27,079 nucleotides of DNA from JAHHLP01 sp041609895. GTDB lineage: Bacteria; Bacteroidota; Rhodothermia; Rhodothermales; JABDKH01. Below the pieces are notes generated by a model. It did no database searches. It saw only the letters and a list, made by a program, of their open reading frames with translations, and was not told where the DNA came from. The stretch is taken from positions 1 to 27,079 of the forward strand of contig JBFIPX010000025.1 of NCBI GenBank assembly GCA_041609895.1. Direction: 5' to 3'. Below, piece after piece: positions 16,175 through 24,307 of the stretch (positions are counted from its first letter, which is position 1; each line of letters begins with the position of its first letter). Both the position numbers and the translations under genes were made by a program.

Positions 16175-17506
16175 ATGATCGAATCGCAGCATCACCCAAA
16201 TCTCATCGTAGCACTGTCCGCGACATGCCTTCTGTGTCTTTCGGGCTGCGCCCCGAAGCTGGGCAACGCGATATTCATCCACCCCGACGGCAGCGGTGTC
16301 GCTCACTGGGGTGCCGTTCGTCTGGTCGTGGACGGTCCAGACGGCATGCTGAACTGGGACAGAATGGATCACATGGGCGTGTATCGCGGCCACCAGACGA
16401 ACTCCCTCGGCGCCAGTTCGAATGGAGGCGCCACCATTCACGCATACGGAGTCAAGGTGCCGTACCAATCGTACGGGATGTATCAGGACCAGCCGTTGAC
16501 ATCACTGTCAGGCAATGGCAGTCTGGTGATGGAGGCAATCGACGCAGGGCTGGCCACCGGCTTGATAAACTCGGGACATATCGGAGAGCCGGGATCAGGT
16601 GCCTACGCGGCTAGCTCTCCTCGCCGATCAGATACTGACCTTATCTCACGGCAAGTAATTGAAAGCGGGGTCGACGTCATCTTGTCTGGTGGTGAGAGAC
16701 TTCTCATTCCGGAGGGCCAAATCGGTCGGCACGGTGCACCGGGCGTGAGGAAGGACGGGCTAGACATGATCGAGCGGGGTCGAGAGCTTGGTTACACGAT
16801 AGTCTACACGCGAGATGAGCTGCTTGCGCTCCCGTCGACAACCGATCGTGTCCTTGGAGTGTTTGCGTCGAACCACACGTTCAATGACAAGTCGGAGGAA
16901 CGGCTGAAGAGCGAAGGGTTGCCGGTTTACCATCCCGATGCCCCCACGTTGGCCGAGATGACGGAGACCGCTCTACGCGTACTGTCTGCAAAGGGCAAGC
17001 GCTTTGTTCTCGTAGTCGAAGAGGAAGGATCGGACAACCTGGCAAATAGCAACAATGCTAGCGGAACGCTCACGGCGCTGGCTCGCGCGGACGAGGCGAT
17101 CGGCGTAGCCATGGATTTCATAGACGGCCATCCCAACACGCTCCTGGTGACCGCCGCTGATTCGGATGCGGGGGGAATGGAGGTCTATCCGATTCGCGAC
17201 GAGGCGGACTTCGAACGTCCCGTCGCGGCGAAGAACGATAATGGCGCACCCTTGGACGGCAGGTCGGGGACCGGTACACTTCCATTCGTTGCCCAGCCTG
17301 ATCAATTCGGCAATCGCTTACGATTTGCCATCGGCTGGGCATCGGGCGGCGACACCCTCGGAGGTGTTGTCGCAAAGGCGCACGGCTTCGGCGCGGACCG
17401 TCTTCCGAGCAACGTCGACAATACGTTCATCTACCGACTGATGTACTCTGTACTCTTCGGCGATCTCCCCGAGGCCGGTGAGGCAGGCAACGTCCAGGTC
17501 AAGTGA
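16175..17506 (+). CDS. Alkaline phosphatase superfamily lipoprotein with altered metal ligands
   Basis: This 443-aa protein has a lipoprotein signal (hydrophobic residues 10-22, lipobox LSGC, C25 lipidated). The PhoA fold is recognisable by order: PDGSG (37-41), a nucleophile region SSNGGATIHAYG (81-92), VDVILSGG (166-173), FVLVVEEEGSDNLAN (277-291), LLVTAADSDAGG (323-334) and GADRLPSNVDNTFIYRLM (406-423). By this hand alignment D38, E282, D287 and D329 keep acidic ligands. Three His ligands of PhoA (H331, H370, H412) seem replaced by N291, S330 and D393. Activity may use different metals, act on other phosphoesters, or be lost. The ATG at 16175 gives a sensible signal peptide. It is monocistronic and divergent from korA. 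Confidence 0.78.
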   Translation: MIESQHHPNLIVALSATCLLCLSGCAPKLGNAIFIHPDGSGVAHWGAVRLVVDGPDGMLNWDRMDHMGVYRGHQTNSLGASSNGGATIHAYGVKVPYQSYGMYQDQPLTSLSGNGSLVMEAIDAGLATGLINSGHIGEPGSGAYAASSPRRSDTDLISRQVIESGVDVILSGGERLLIPEGQIGRHGAPGVRKDGLDMIERGRELGYTIVYTRDELLALPSTTDRVLGVFASNHTFNDKSEERLKSEGLPVYHPDAPTLAEMTETALRVLSAKGKRFVLVVEEEGSDNLANSNNASGTLTALARADEAIGVAMDFIDGHPNTLLVTAADSDAGGMEVYPIRDEADFERPVAAKNDNGAPLDGRSGTGTLPFVAQPDQFGNRLRFAIGWASGGDTLGGVVAKAHGFGADRLPSNVDNTFIYRLMYSVLFGDLPEAGEAGNVQVK

Positions 17507-17545
17507 CCGTGGGAGTCATGCGGCGACACGAAACTCGCGTCCCCG

Positions 17546-17842
17546 TTAAATCTCTGCGGTCAGCTCAACGAACTTCTTGTAGGGGATGGCCACCCAGCTC
17601 TCGGCCTGAAAGGCACCTTTAGACAAGCTGATCATCGACACCTTCGCCGCCGTCTCCTCGTCGGGCGCCTCGTAGATGTCCAGGAAATCATAGGGCCCGA
17701 GAAGTGCGTAGTGCGAGACGAACCGCACCTCGGGGCACTTCGACTTCACGTCGTCCAGCCAGGCCCTCCCGAGGCTCGCTCGATCCTTCACGTGCCGACT
17801 CATCTCCGGCGACAGCTTCGTCATCAGGATGTACGTTTGCAT
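17546..17842 (-). CDS. GYD-domain protein
   Basis: This 98-aa soluble protein matches the GYD family (small dimeric alpha-beta barrel fold of unknown function). It begins with the typical beta strand QTYILMTKLSPE and contains the defining segment LLGPYDFLDIYEAPDEETA, where GPYD is the family core. The ATG at 17842 is preceded by an AGGA site at normal spacing. It converges with the phosphatase-like gene and has a 268-bp non-coding stretch upstream. Role unknown; members are often annotated only by domain. Confidence 0.85.
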   Translation of the reverse strand: MQTYILMTKLSPEMSRHVKDRASLGRAWLDDVKSKCPEVRFVSHYALLGPYDFLDIYEAPDEETAAKVSMISLSKGAFQAESWVAIPYKKFVELTAEI

Positions 17843-18110
17843 CGTCCTGTACCTTGTTCATGAAACCTGTTTGAGCGTACGAAATGGCCCGGATGATATT
17901 CCTCAGGCCAGATCCGAAAGGAAGAGTGGGGGTTGCGCCTACTCAGGGTTCTCGCTCCGGGGCAGGGGTAGGCGTACACGAATACCTCTTGCAATGCGAT
18001 CAACCGGCGTAATAGTCTCGCTGGCACCATTTATGCCGATTTGGCGGCTGGCATACCTCTCTGCGCCGAAGTATGCTCTTTTTCATGCAACGTTGCTTGG
18101 GGGTCGACCG

Positions 18111-18383
18111 ATGAAGGACTGGATGAAGGACAAGAAGATCGAATCCGATCGAATCCGGCTGGGGCTGCACGAATCGGTGGATACGTACACGCCCGTATTC
18201 CAGATCGGGAGAATTGAGCAGTTGGCGAACGAGTTCGATGTGCCGGAAAGGCAGATACTGGACGGACTCAGGAGCTGGTGGTGGGAGCGCGTGCAGAACG
18301 AGATGAACGCGTTCGCTGCCGACGTGGCCAAGGTCAGGTACAACTCCGATCTCGCCGAGGACTTCGCAAAGAGATTCCTCTAA
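18111..18383 (+). CDS. Hypothetical 90-aa protein
   Basis: This is a charged, mostly helical small protein with no signal peptide or membrane segment. I do not recognise a family. The segment QIGRIEQLANEFDVPERQILDGLRSWW looks like a short helix-turn-helix-like pair of helices, but this is a guess. The frame is open from 17829, yet the upstream part has no coding character; the ATG at 18111 has a GGGGGT ribosome-binding-like stretch just before it and gives a compact protein. It converges with the DUF2277 gene across a 48-bp gap. Confidence 0.55.
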   Translation: MKDWMKDKKIESDRIRLGLHESVDTYTPVFQIGRIEQLANEFDVPERQILDGLRSWWWERVQNEMNAFAADVAKVRYNSDLAEDFAKRFL

Positions 18384-18388
18384 CAGAT

Positions 18389-18417
18389 CTCCTTCAAGGC
18401 CGAAGACGATGAAGGAG
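18389..18417. terminator. Possible hairpin in the convergent gap
   Basis: CTCCTTC (18389-18395) and GAAGGAG (18411-18417) form a perfect 7-bp stem with a 15-nt loop, between the ends of two convergent genes. No T-run follows on either strand, so an intrinsic terminator is only suggested by position. Confidence 0.3.
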
Positions 18418-18431
18418 TTCAGTTGCGGCCC

Positions 18432-18719
18432 TCAGGCGTGCGACTTCGGTTGCTGACCGAATCGCTTCTCCGACCTTGCTCGCGCCTTTGCCGCCTCCAC
18501 CTCTCTATTGCGCGGGGTGGCTCTGGTCTCCAGACTGTCGAAAAGCCTTGCGACGACTTCCGCAACCTCATCTACAGCTTGATGGAAGGCCTGCTCATTC
18601 ACCTTTGACGGTCTGTTGTAACCGGTCACTTTTCTCACGAACTGCAGCGCCGAAGCCCGAATTTCTGCGTCGGTCGCGGTTGGCTCAAAATTGTACAGGG
18701 TCCTGATGTTTCGACACAT
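18432..18719 (-). CDS. DUF2277 family protein
   Basis: This 95-aa soluble protein begins with MCRNIRTLYNFEP, the signature start of DUF2277, followed by ALQFVRKVTGYNRPSKVNE and a conserved helix (VDEVAEVVARLFDSLETR). The ATG at 18719 is chosen because the family begins exactly at MCRN; the frame is open further upstream but overlaps the MscS gene. It lies 43 nt downstream of the MscS gene on the same strand and may be co-transcribed. Function of the family is unknown. Confidence 0.9.
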   Translation of the reverse strand: MCRNIRTLYNFEPTATDAEIRASALQFVRKVTGYNRPSKVNEQAFHQAVDEVAEVVARLFDSLETRATPRNREVEAAKARARSEKRFGQQPKSHA

Positions 18720-18762
18720 GGTTGGCGTTCTCTTAAGATGACAACGATTTGGCTGGCCCGAC

Positions 18763-19851
18763 TCAAGCGCTTCCGTCACCCACAATCTCGACACTGGCCT
18801 CGATCGGTTCCACGTGAAGTGTCTGCGTCGGGAACGCGAACTCGATACCCTTCGCGCTAAAGGCATCCACCAACTTCAAATTAATATCCTGCTGGATGTC
18901 CATGTATACCGCGTAGTCCGCTACAAGAACGTGGTAGACCGTCTCGAATATCAGGGCAGAATCACCAAATGTCTTGAAGTGTGAACGTTCAAACCGGGTG
19001 TTCTCCTGTCCTTCGATCGCATCCTGAATGATGCCCGGTATCTCGATAAGATTTGCCTTGGACGTTCCGTAGGTGACACCCACCTCAAAGGCGATGCGTC
19101 GCTCAAACATCCGCCGGAAGTTGCGTATCCGGCTGCCCAACAGGTCACTGTTTGAAAAGATGAGTTGCTCGCCAGACAAGCTTCGCAGTCGTGTCGTCTT
19201 CAGTCCGACGCGCTCGACAGATCCCATATGATCGCCAACAATCAGGAAGTCACCGACGACAAACGGTTTATCCAGAACGATCGAAAGCGATGCGAACAGA
19301 TCACCCAGGATGTTCTGGACGGCTAACGCGATCGCAATACCGCCGATTCCGAGACTGGCAATCAACGCCGTGACGTCGATGCCGAGATTGTCAAGTGCCA
19401 GCAGGAGCACAACGGTGTACAGGATCAGCTTGCCGACGAATCCGACCGCCTGAATGGTCGTGACCGCGCCGGCATCTTCCTCCAGCTTCAGCTCCCGGTA
19501 GCGCTTGATGTAGACCGTGATGAGGTGGTTGCCCCAGATGGCCACCTGCAAGAGCAACAGGATGAACGCGATGCGGCCGATGGTCGTCTGGACGCCGTCC
19601 GACACCTCCGCAAACCGCAACGTCGCGTATAGTCCCACCGCCGCGAGGAAGAAAAGCTTGGTCTTCTTGAACAACTCGGCGACGTAATCATCAATGCGAT
19701 TTCGCGTGCGCTTGGCAAACGAAGCGAATCTCCAGACAAGCAAGCGGTTGATTGCTGCAAGCGCGATCGTGACTCCGACGGAGATGCCGACGATGATCAG
19801 CCATTCGCGGTAGCTCGTATCGAATAGTGTCTTCTCCAGTAGTTCCTGCAC
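18763..19851 (-). CDS. MscS-type mechanosensitive channel
   Basis: This 362-aa small-conductance mechanosensitive channel homologue opens under membrane tension to release solutes in osmotic downshock. Helices lie at about 16-36, 64-80, 93-113 and 138-155. The pore helix block is LIASLGIGGIAIALAVQN (163-180), with the Gly/Ala pattern of MscS TM3. The beta domain follows (LDKPFVVGDFLIVG, TTRLRSLSGEQLIFSNSDL), then the alpha-beta C-terminal domain. The start is set at GTG 19851, after an AAGGA site. The frame stays open to 20124, but that part overlaps the divergent secreted-protein gene and has no family similarity. Confidence 0.9.
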   Translation of the reverse strand: MQELLEKTLFDTSYREWLIIVGISVGVTIALAAINRLLVWRFASFAKRTRNRIDDYVAELFKKTKLFFLAAVGLYATLRFAEVSDGVQTTIGRIAFILLLLQVAIWGNHLITVYIKRYRELKLEEDAGAVTTIQAVGFVGKLILYTVVLLLALDNLGIDVTALIASLGIGGIAIALAVQNILGDLFASLSIVLDKPFVVGDFLIVGDHMGSVERVGLKTTRLRSLSGEQLIFSNSDLLGSRIRNFRRMFERRIAFEVGVTYGTSKANLIEIPGIIQDAIEGQENTRFERSHFKTFGDSALIFETVYHVLVADYAVYMDIQQDINLKLVDAFSAKGIEFAFPTQTLHVEPIEASVEIVGDGSA

Positions 19852-19993
19852 TACACGTTTATCCTTTTCAGTTGTTGGGTGGAGCAAACAAAGAACCTGC
19901 GCGCCCAGAGGCAAGTATAGCCTTTTGAAGTCGCTGTCAACTATGATCCGACGCGAACAGCGTATGCATGGCTCGCTGGAGAATACCACCAGA

Positions 19994-21109
19994 ATGAGAC
20001 CGGGCAGGATGAGGGAGCGGACCCTGCGAAACCTGCTTCTCATCACGTGCCTTGCGACGACGGCTGCAGCCATGCCTGCTATTGTCAACTCCCAGATCGT
20101 TATAGGGAGTTCGGACCTTATCACGTTGGAGGCTGACGGCTACTCATCGACGGTCTGGGCCGTGGACACTCCGGGTTTCCCGTCTCTGCAAGCGATCTTC
20201 GATCAGGTCGGACCCAACCAGGTTTTCGATTTCAGCTCGGTTTCTGTACTGCCGCCTTCGACGTCGACAAGCACGGTCTTTCCATCCGCGGCCGGTACGC
20301 CCGGGCAGGACGAGCCCGCTTTGGGAGCCGCAAATCACGTCCTGTTTCGGGCGGATGCTGATGCGGAGTCCTGGAGCTATCGGACCCTGTCCGGGTCCGC
20401 ATTGGTGGAGCACGGGACCATTGTGCTTCATGACCTGAACTCGGACGGGACGACGGATACGACTATCATCCGCAATCAACCTTCGGACACCAGTGCCGTG
20501 TTTCCGCTCGAATATGGAAGAACCTGGAACGAGACGTTTGTAAGGACATCATCAATCGGGGGCATGATGAACGAGTCGCTACAGGAACACGAAGCCGCCG
20601 CGGATGCATGGGGCCAGTTGGTGACGCCGGTAGGAACTGCGCCGGTGCTCCGGCTGCGGGAAACGAGAGTGACCACTGTCGACGTAGGCGGCACGAACGT
20701 TCAATCCATTATGACCCTCGTCGCATACTACTCGACTACCGGTTTATCAGCGACCATAATAGCGAACGAAGCCGGTGAGGTTGTCGCGGGAGCCTACGCG
20801 ATCAATGCGAGCGGTGGTACGCTTCGAGAGACGGCGGCTGCTTCGAGCTTTCGGGTGGGAGCCGCATATCCAAACCCGTTTTCGGAGAGTGCGACCATCC
20901 CAATCGACATCGTACAACCCACGCTGGTAAGCGTCCGCATCTTCGACTTGCTGGGAAGACACGTCGAAACTCCTTTCGAAAGAGTGCTAACTGGTGGCAA
21001 GCATCACATCAGGTGGACTCCGACAGGCGCGGCCGGCGGTGTCTATGTCGTGCAGCTCCACATCGGAACTGGCCATTCCACTCAGTCCGTCGTTCATAGA
21101 CCGCGCTGA
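19994..21109 (+). CDS. Secreted T9SS cargo protein of unknown function
   Basis: This 371-aa protein has an N-terminal signal peptide (basic MRPGRMRERTLR, then a hydrophobic stretch to about residue 28). The central part has no recognised domain. The C-terminus from about residue 284 is a type A T9SS sorting domain (YPNPFSESATI, VRIFDLLGRHV, GGVYVVQL), which directs export across the outer membrane and then removal or anchoring. The ATG at 19994 is preferred because GGAGA lies about 10 nt upstream; 20009 is an alternative, and the frame's first codon at 19925 would add an unlikely extension. Probably surface-bound or released. Confidence 0.85.
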   Translation: MRPGRMRERTLRNLLLITCLATTAAAMPAIVNSQIVIGSSDLITLEADGYSSTVWAVDTPGFPSLQAIFDQVGPNQVFDFSSVSVLPPSTSTSTVFPSAAGTPGQDEPALGAANHVLFRADADAESWSYRTLSGSALVEHGTIVLHDLNSDGTTDTTIIRNQPSDTSAVFPLEYGRTWNETFVRTSSIGGMMNESLQEHEAAADAWGQLVTPVGTAPVLRLRETRVTTVDVGGTNVQSIMTLVAYYSTTGLSATIIANEAGEVVAGAYAINASGGTLRETAAASSFRVGAAYPNPFSESATIPIDIVQPTLVSVRIFDLLGRHVETPFERVLTGGKHHIRWTPTGAAGGVYVVQLHIGTGHSTQSVVHRPR

Positions 21110-21347
21110 CGAGGCCGCACGGCGGGAGTTTGCTCGCATCTTGACGCTGGAGTGTTTCACTCGCCGCATCCACGATTTCGTCATCTCCAGCCCGTTTTCC
21201 TGGGCGCAATTGCAATAATGCTCTCGTACTGCGTTGTCGGGTTGGTCGCCGATTTCCTGCTATTGTACAGGTGCCGGCTTCACCTTTTCCATGACCTGAC
21301 GGTAGTGCCGCCCGTCGGAGCGGGCTTGACCGTCGGAGGCAAGAGTG

Positions 21348-23381
21348 ATGTTTTCCCCCAGGTTGGCGAAATCCGTCCTGATCTTGATAATTGAAGCGGT
21401 GGTAACAACGGCAGCGCTCAGAACCGCATATGCGCAAAACGGATTCATCGAGCAAGTGGTAGTCGATAGTACCGCCACAGCGGAAGTTGCGCAGTACGCA
21501 AAAAAGGTCCTCGTCGTCTTCGTCCGATTCAGGAACGATAGTCTCCGGCTCGACGGGTGCACGGAGGCGGCACAGGCGTGGCAAGAACCAGACAGCCTAC
21601 CCCCATTTGCAAGCGTCATGTTTGCGGCCGACTCGATTGGCCCATTCGATCCCCGCTCCCTGACGGACTACTTCTACAAGCAGTCCCGTGGGCAGCTTCT
21701 TTTGTTTGGCGAGACGTATCCCGACGTTTTTGTCACCGCGTCTGACCACGAACGCTATGCAGGCTCGTCCGGAGAGATTCTGCTTGGCACCTTGGCGAAG
21801 GAAATGCTGATTCACGTGGACGAAGACCCGCGGACTGATCTCTCAGACTTTGACGTGAACGACGACGGCTACCTCGACTACGTCATTGCTGTGTTGCGCG
21901 GTCGTCGTGGATTGCGTCTCGCTTCATCAGGTGCATCGGGGATTGCGACGCTCGGATACCAGTCAGCGTCGCCTGAATTTGGCAGCGATCCAAACAACCT
22001 GAAGAAAGCCAGATTCTTCATGGGCGCTTGGGTCCTGTATGACAACGCGGGCAACATCTTCCCGGCCCTTGATCTCTATCGTCTGATCGCCCACGAGATG
22101 GGCCATCTCTTTGTCAGTGGCGTCCACCTTGCTCCGATTGCCCACCCGTTCGGAGCACCTGCAAACGATCCGAGCAGTGTCGCCTATTTCCTCATGTCAG
22201 GCAGAGGGGACTGTGCAGGGAGCCTGACCATGTCCGCCGTCGAGCGTGACCTCCGGCATCTCGGCTGGATTGCTTGCCAGGCGTTGATCGGCGACACCAC
22301 TGTCGTCGTGAAGGACCTCTATTCAGCCAACTCGTCGAACTGCTTTCGAATCGAAGTGTCGGGTCCGGGCAGAGGGGGCGCGAGCCTCTACCTGTCGAAC
22401 ATGCAGCGAGTAGGAGACTTTGACCGTTTGCGAACGGAGTCCTGTTACGGCGTGAGGTCAGATCATGGGCTGATGACAACGGGACTTCTGGCAACGATGG
22501 TCGACAGGCAATATCACGTATCCGTACTAGCTGCAGACAATTCAATCGACCTCGGTCTACTGGCATCCGGATATGACGGCGATATGTTCGGGCCGCCGAA
22601 TGCGTCACAACTGACACCTTGGACGACGCCGAACGTGCACGGACTTTCGAGATATCCACCGGGTTACGTCCTTGGTCCGGCTGATTTCGTTGCTGTTGAC
22701 AGCATACGCTACGCCACGAATGAACCGCGCGTCATGGAATTTGACTATCGAGCTGACTTCCGTCAGTCGCCCACAATTAGAAGTGATTCCCGGATTGGCG
22801 TCGAAAGTGAAGGCGTCGTTCTGGCGGGGCCAGTTTGGGTGACAGATCGGTCTCGCCTGTCCTTCGAAGGCTCGGCGTCGATTCGCGGAGTTGTTACTAT
22901 CGAAAGTGGAAGCGTCATGCGTGTCGCCCGTGGAACCGATGTCGTGACGGATACACTGTACCTGCGACCCGGTTCGGCGCTGCAAATCGATGGCGGCCTC
23001 ACGGTTACGACGCTGCTGAAGAACGAGGGTGGAACCATAGACGTCGGGGAAGGCGGGCAACTCACCAACCTGGGTATTGAGACCGTACCTCATCCTGCGG
23101 CATGTAACTTGGAGGCGTGCGACTTCACGCTGGAAGCTTTCCCCAACCCGTTCAGTGGTGCAGTCAGTCTGGAGGTCACGATTCTCGTCACTTCTCAGCT
23201 TGACATAGAGGTGTTCGACGCCATCGGCCGCAGCGTGGCACGGCCCACTTCAGATCGGTTGTTCGGCTCAGGTCGGCACCTGCTGACGTGGCGACCCGAT
23301 TCCGAACCCAGCGGAGTCTACTTTATTCGGGGTCGCTCGGAGTCGGTCATCCGAACGACGAGCGTGGTGTATGTTCGCTGA
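21348..23381 (+). CDS. Secreted M6-like metalloprotease with T9SS sorting domain
   Basis: This 677-aa protein has a signal peptide (cleavage expected after AYA, residue 29). The catalytic domain resembles immune inhibitor A/M6 peptidases: LVVFVRF (55-61), LTDYFYKQSRGQLLLFG, DFDVNDDGYLDYVI (167-180), and the zinc site HEMGH (249-253). Zinc peptidases of this type degrade extracellular proteins. A beta-rich region (about 480-570) with repeat-like turns precedes a type A T9SS sorting domain (593-677; FPNPFSG, VFDAIGRSVA, GVYFIRG). The ATG at 21348 has GGAGG at 21335-21339; a GTG three bases upstream is less well spaced. It follows the other T9SS cargo gene after 238 bp, in which no gene was seen. 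Confidence 0.88.
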   Translation: MFSPRLAKSVLILIIEAVVTTAALRTAYAQNGFIEQVVVDSTATAEVAQYAKKVLVVFVRFRNDSLRLDGCTEAAQAWQEPDSLPPFASVMFAADSIGPFDPRSLTDYFYKQSRGQLLLFGETYPDVFVTASDHERYAGSSGEILLGTLAKEMLIHVDEDPRTDLSDFDVNDDGYLDYVIAVLRGRRGLRLASSGASGIATLGYQSASPEFGSDPNNLKKARFFMGAWVLYDNAGNIFPALDLYRLIAHEMGHLFVSGVHLAPIAHPFGAPANDPSSVAYFLMSGRGDCAGSLTMSAVERDLRHLGWIACQALIGDTTVVVKDLYSANSSNCFRIEVSGPGRGGASLYLSNMQRVGDFDRLRTESCYGVRSDHGLMTTGLLATMVDRQYHVSVLAADNSIDLGLLASGYDGDMFGPPNASQLTPWTTPNVHGLSRYPPGYVLGPADFVAVDSIRYATNEPRVMEFDYRADFRQSPTIRSDSRIGVESEGVVLAGPVWVTDRSRLSFEGSASIRGVVTIESGSVMRVARGTDVVTDTLYLRPGSALQIDGGLTVTTLLKNEGGTIDVGEGGQLTNLGIETVPHPAACNLEACDFTLEAFPNPFSGAVSLEVTILVTSQLDIEVFDAIGRSVARPTSDRLFGSGRHLLTWRPDSEPSGVYFIRGRSESVIRTTSVVYVR

Positions 23382-23421
23382 GGTCATTTGAAAGATTGTC
23401 GGAGGCCCGTTTCTGCGTGAC

Positions 23422-23445
23422 CCGTCGCCTATCGCCCGGCGACGG
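23422..23445. terminator. Strong hairpin between convergent genes, possible bidirectional terminator
   Basis: CCGTCGCC (23422-23429) and GGCGACGG (23438-23445) form a perfect 8-bp G+C-rich stem with an 8-nt loop, midway in the 74-bp gap between the protease and the YwaF-like gene. No T-run follows immediately on either strand, so it may stop transcription weakly or protect 3' ends. Confidence 0.45.
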
Positions 23446-23455
23446 CGAGGCGCAA

Positions 23456-24211
23456 TTAAGATTTGCCTCCCCTGACTACCTCGGACGCCGGGTCGGCTCC
23501 ACGCCGAAAGGGAAGCCAGAGCCCAACGAGAAGCACGACAGCAAGCCCCTCAAGGATCGGGATGTACCAGGGCCAGTCCGGCATGACGTCGAGAAGGCTG
23601 GCGGAGTCGGGTTTGCCGGACACGAACAGGTAGTTACTGCCCAGCTGCCAATTGATCAGTCCGACGACTGCGGCATACACGTTGAGTCCCGCCAGTACGT
23701 AGAGAGCGGTTCGGAGGGTGGGGCGATATCCTTCAACCGCGACGACGTAGACGCCGGCAAGGAACACACCAGCGTGCGAGATCATCGTCTGCAGAAATCG
23801 AAAATGGGGGAACCCGTAAAGTCCTGCATCCGGTGTAATGAGTGCCTGGGCCGCTCCAGCAATGCCGAGAAAGTATATGGCGCCAAACAAGCGACGGGCG
23901 TTCATGAAGAGCGCGGCTGCCGAAAACCAGACCATCACGCTGCAGAGATGAAGCGGCAGCATGCGCTGGATCGTATACTGGTCCGTCAGCAGAGCCCACT
24001 GGTGCCAGAGCGCCTCGTTTACAACCAGAACCATTGCAAATGCGTACCGCGCGCGCCGTCGCGACGCACCGTAGACGCGTCCGCCGTATGCAAACATGGC
24101 AATTGCGATAACAGCAACCACCGCGAGGGCCGTCAGATGGGCGCTCCCAAATAGCTGGAAGGGTCCGAGAGCGTGGTCGATGCCCCAGTATTCTTCGAAT
24201 CCGCTGTCCAT
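23456..24211 (-). CDS. YwaF/TIGR02206 family membrane protein
   Basis: This 251-aa integral membrane protein has about six to seven predicted helices. It matches the TIGR02206 (YwaF-like) family in length and in hallmark segments: an N-terminal FGSAHL, EALWHQWAL with a Trp/His pair, RMLPLHLCSV with conserved His, and NYLFVSGKP near the end. The family has no established biochemical function. The start ATG at 24211 and the M1 peptidase start at 24308 are divergent across 96 bp, which must hold both promoters. It converges with the protease gene. Confidence 0.88.
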   Translation of the reverse strand: MDSGFEEYWGIDHALGPFQLFGSAHLTALAVVAVIAIAMFAYGGRVYGASRRRARYAFAMVLVVNEALWHQWALLTDQYTIQRMLPLHLCSVMVWFSAAALFMNARRLFGAIYFLGIAGAAQALITPDAGLYGFPHFRFLQTMISHAGVFLAGVYVVAVEGYRPTLRTALYVLAGLNVYAAVVGLINWQLGSNYLFVSGKPDSASLLDVMPDWPWYIPILEGLAVVLLVGLWLPFRRGADPASEVVRGGKS

Positions 24212-24307
24212 TCAACTATTGGATGTCTCAGCGCCCGTTAAAGACCGGTATGATTATTTTGCTTGCAGACAGAAGTCAATCCCTATTGAGATGGCAAGAA
24301 TCGCAGC

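Noticed and set aside
23288..24154. 288-codon plus-strand frame over the end of the protease and the YwaF-like gene
   Set aside because: It overlaps two better-supported genes and shows no recognisable domain.
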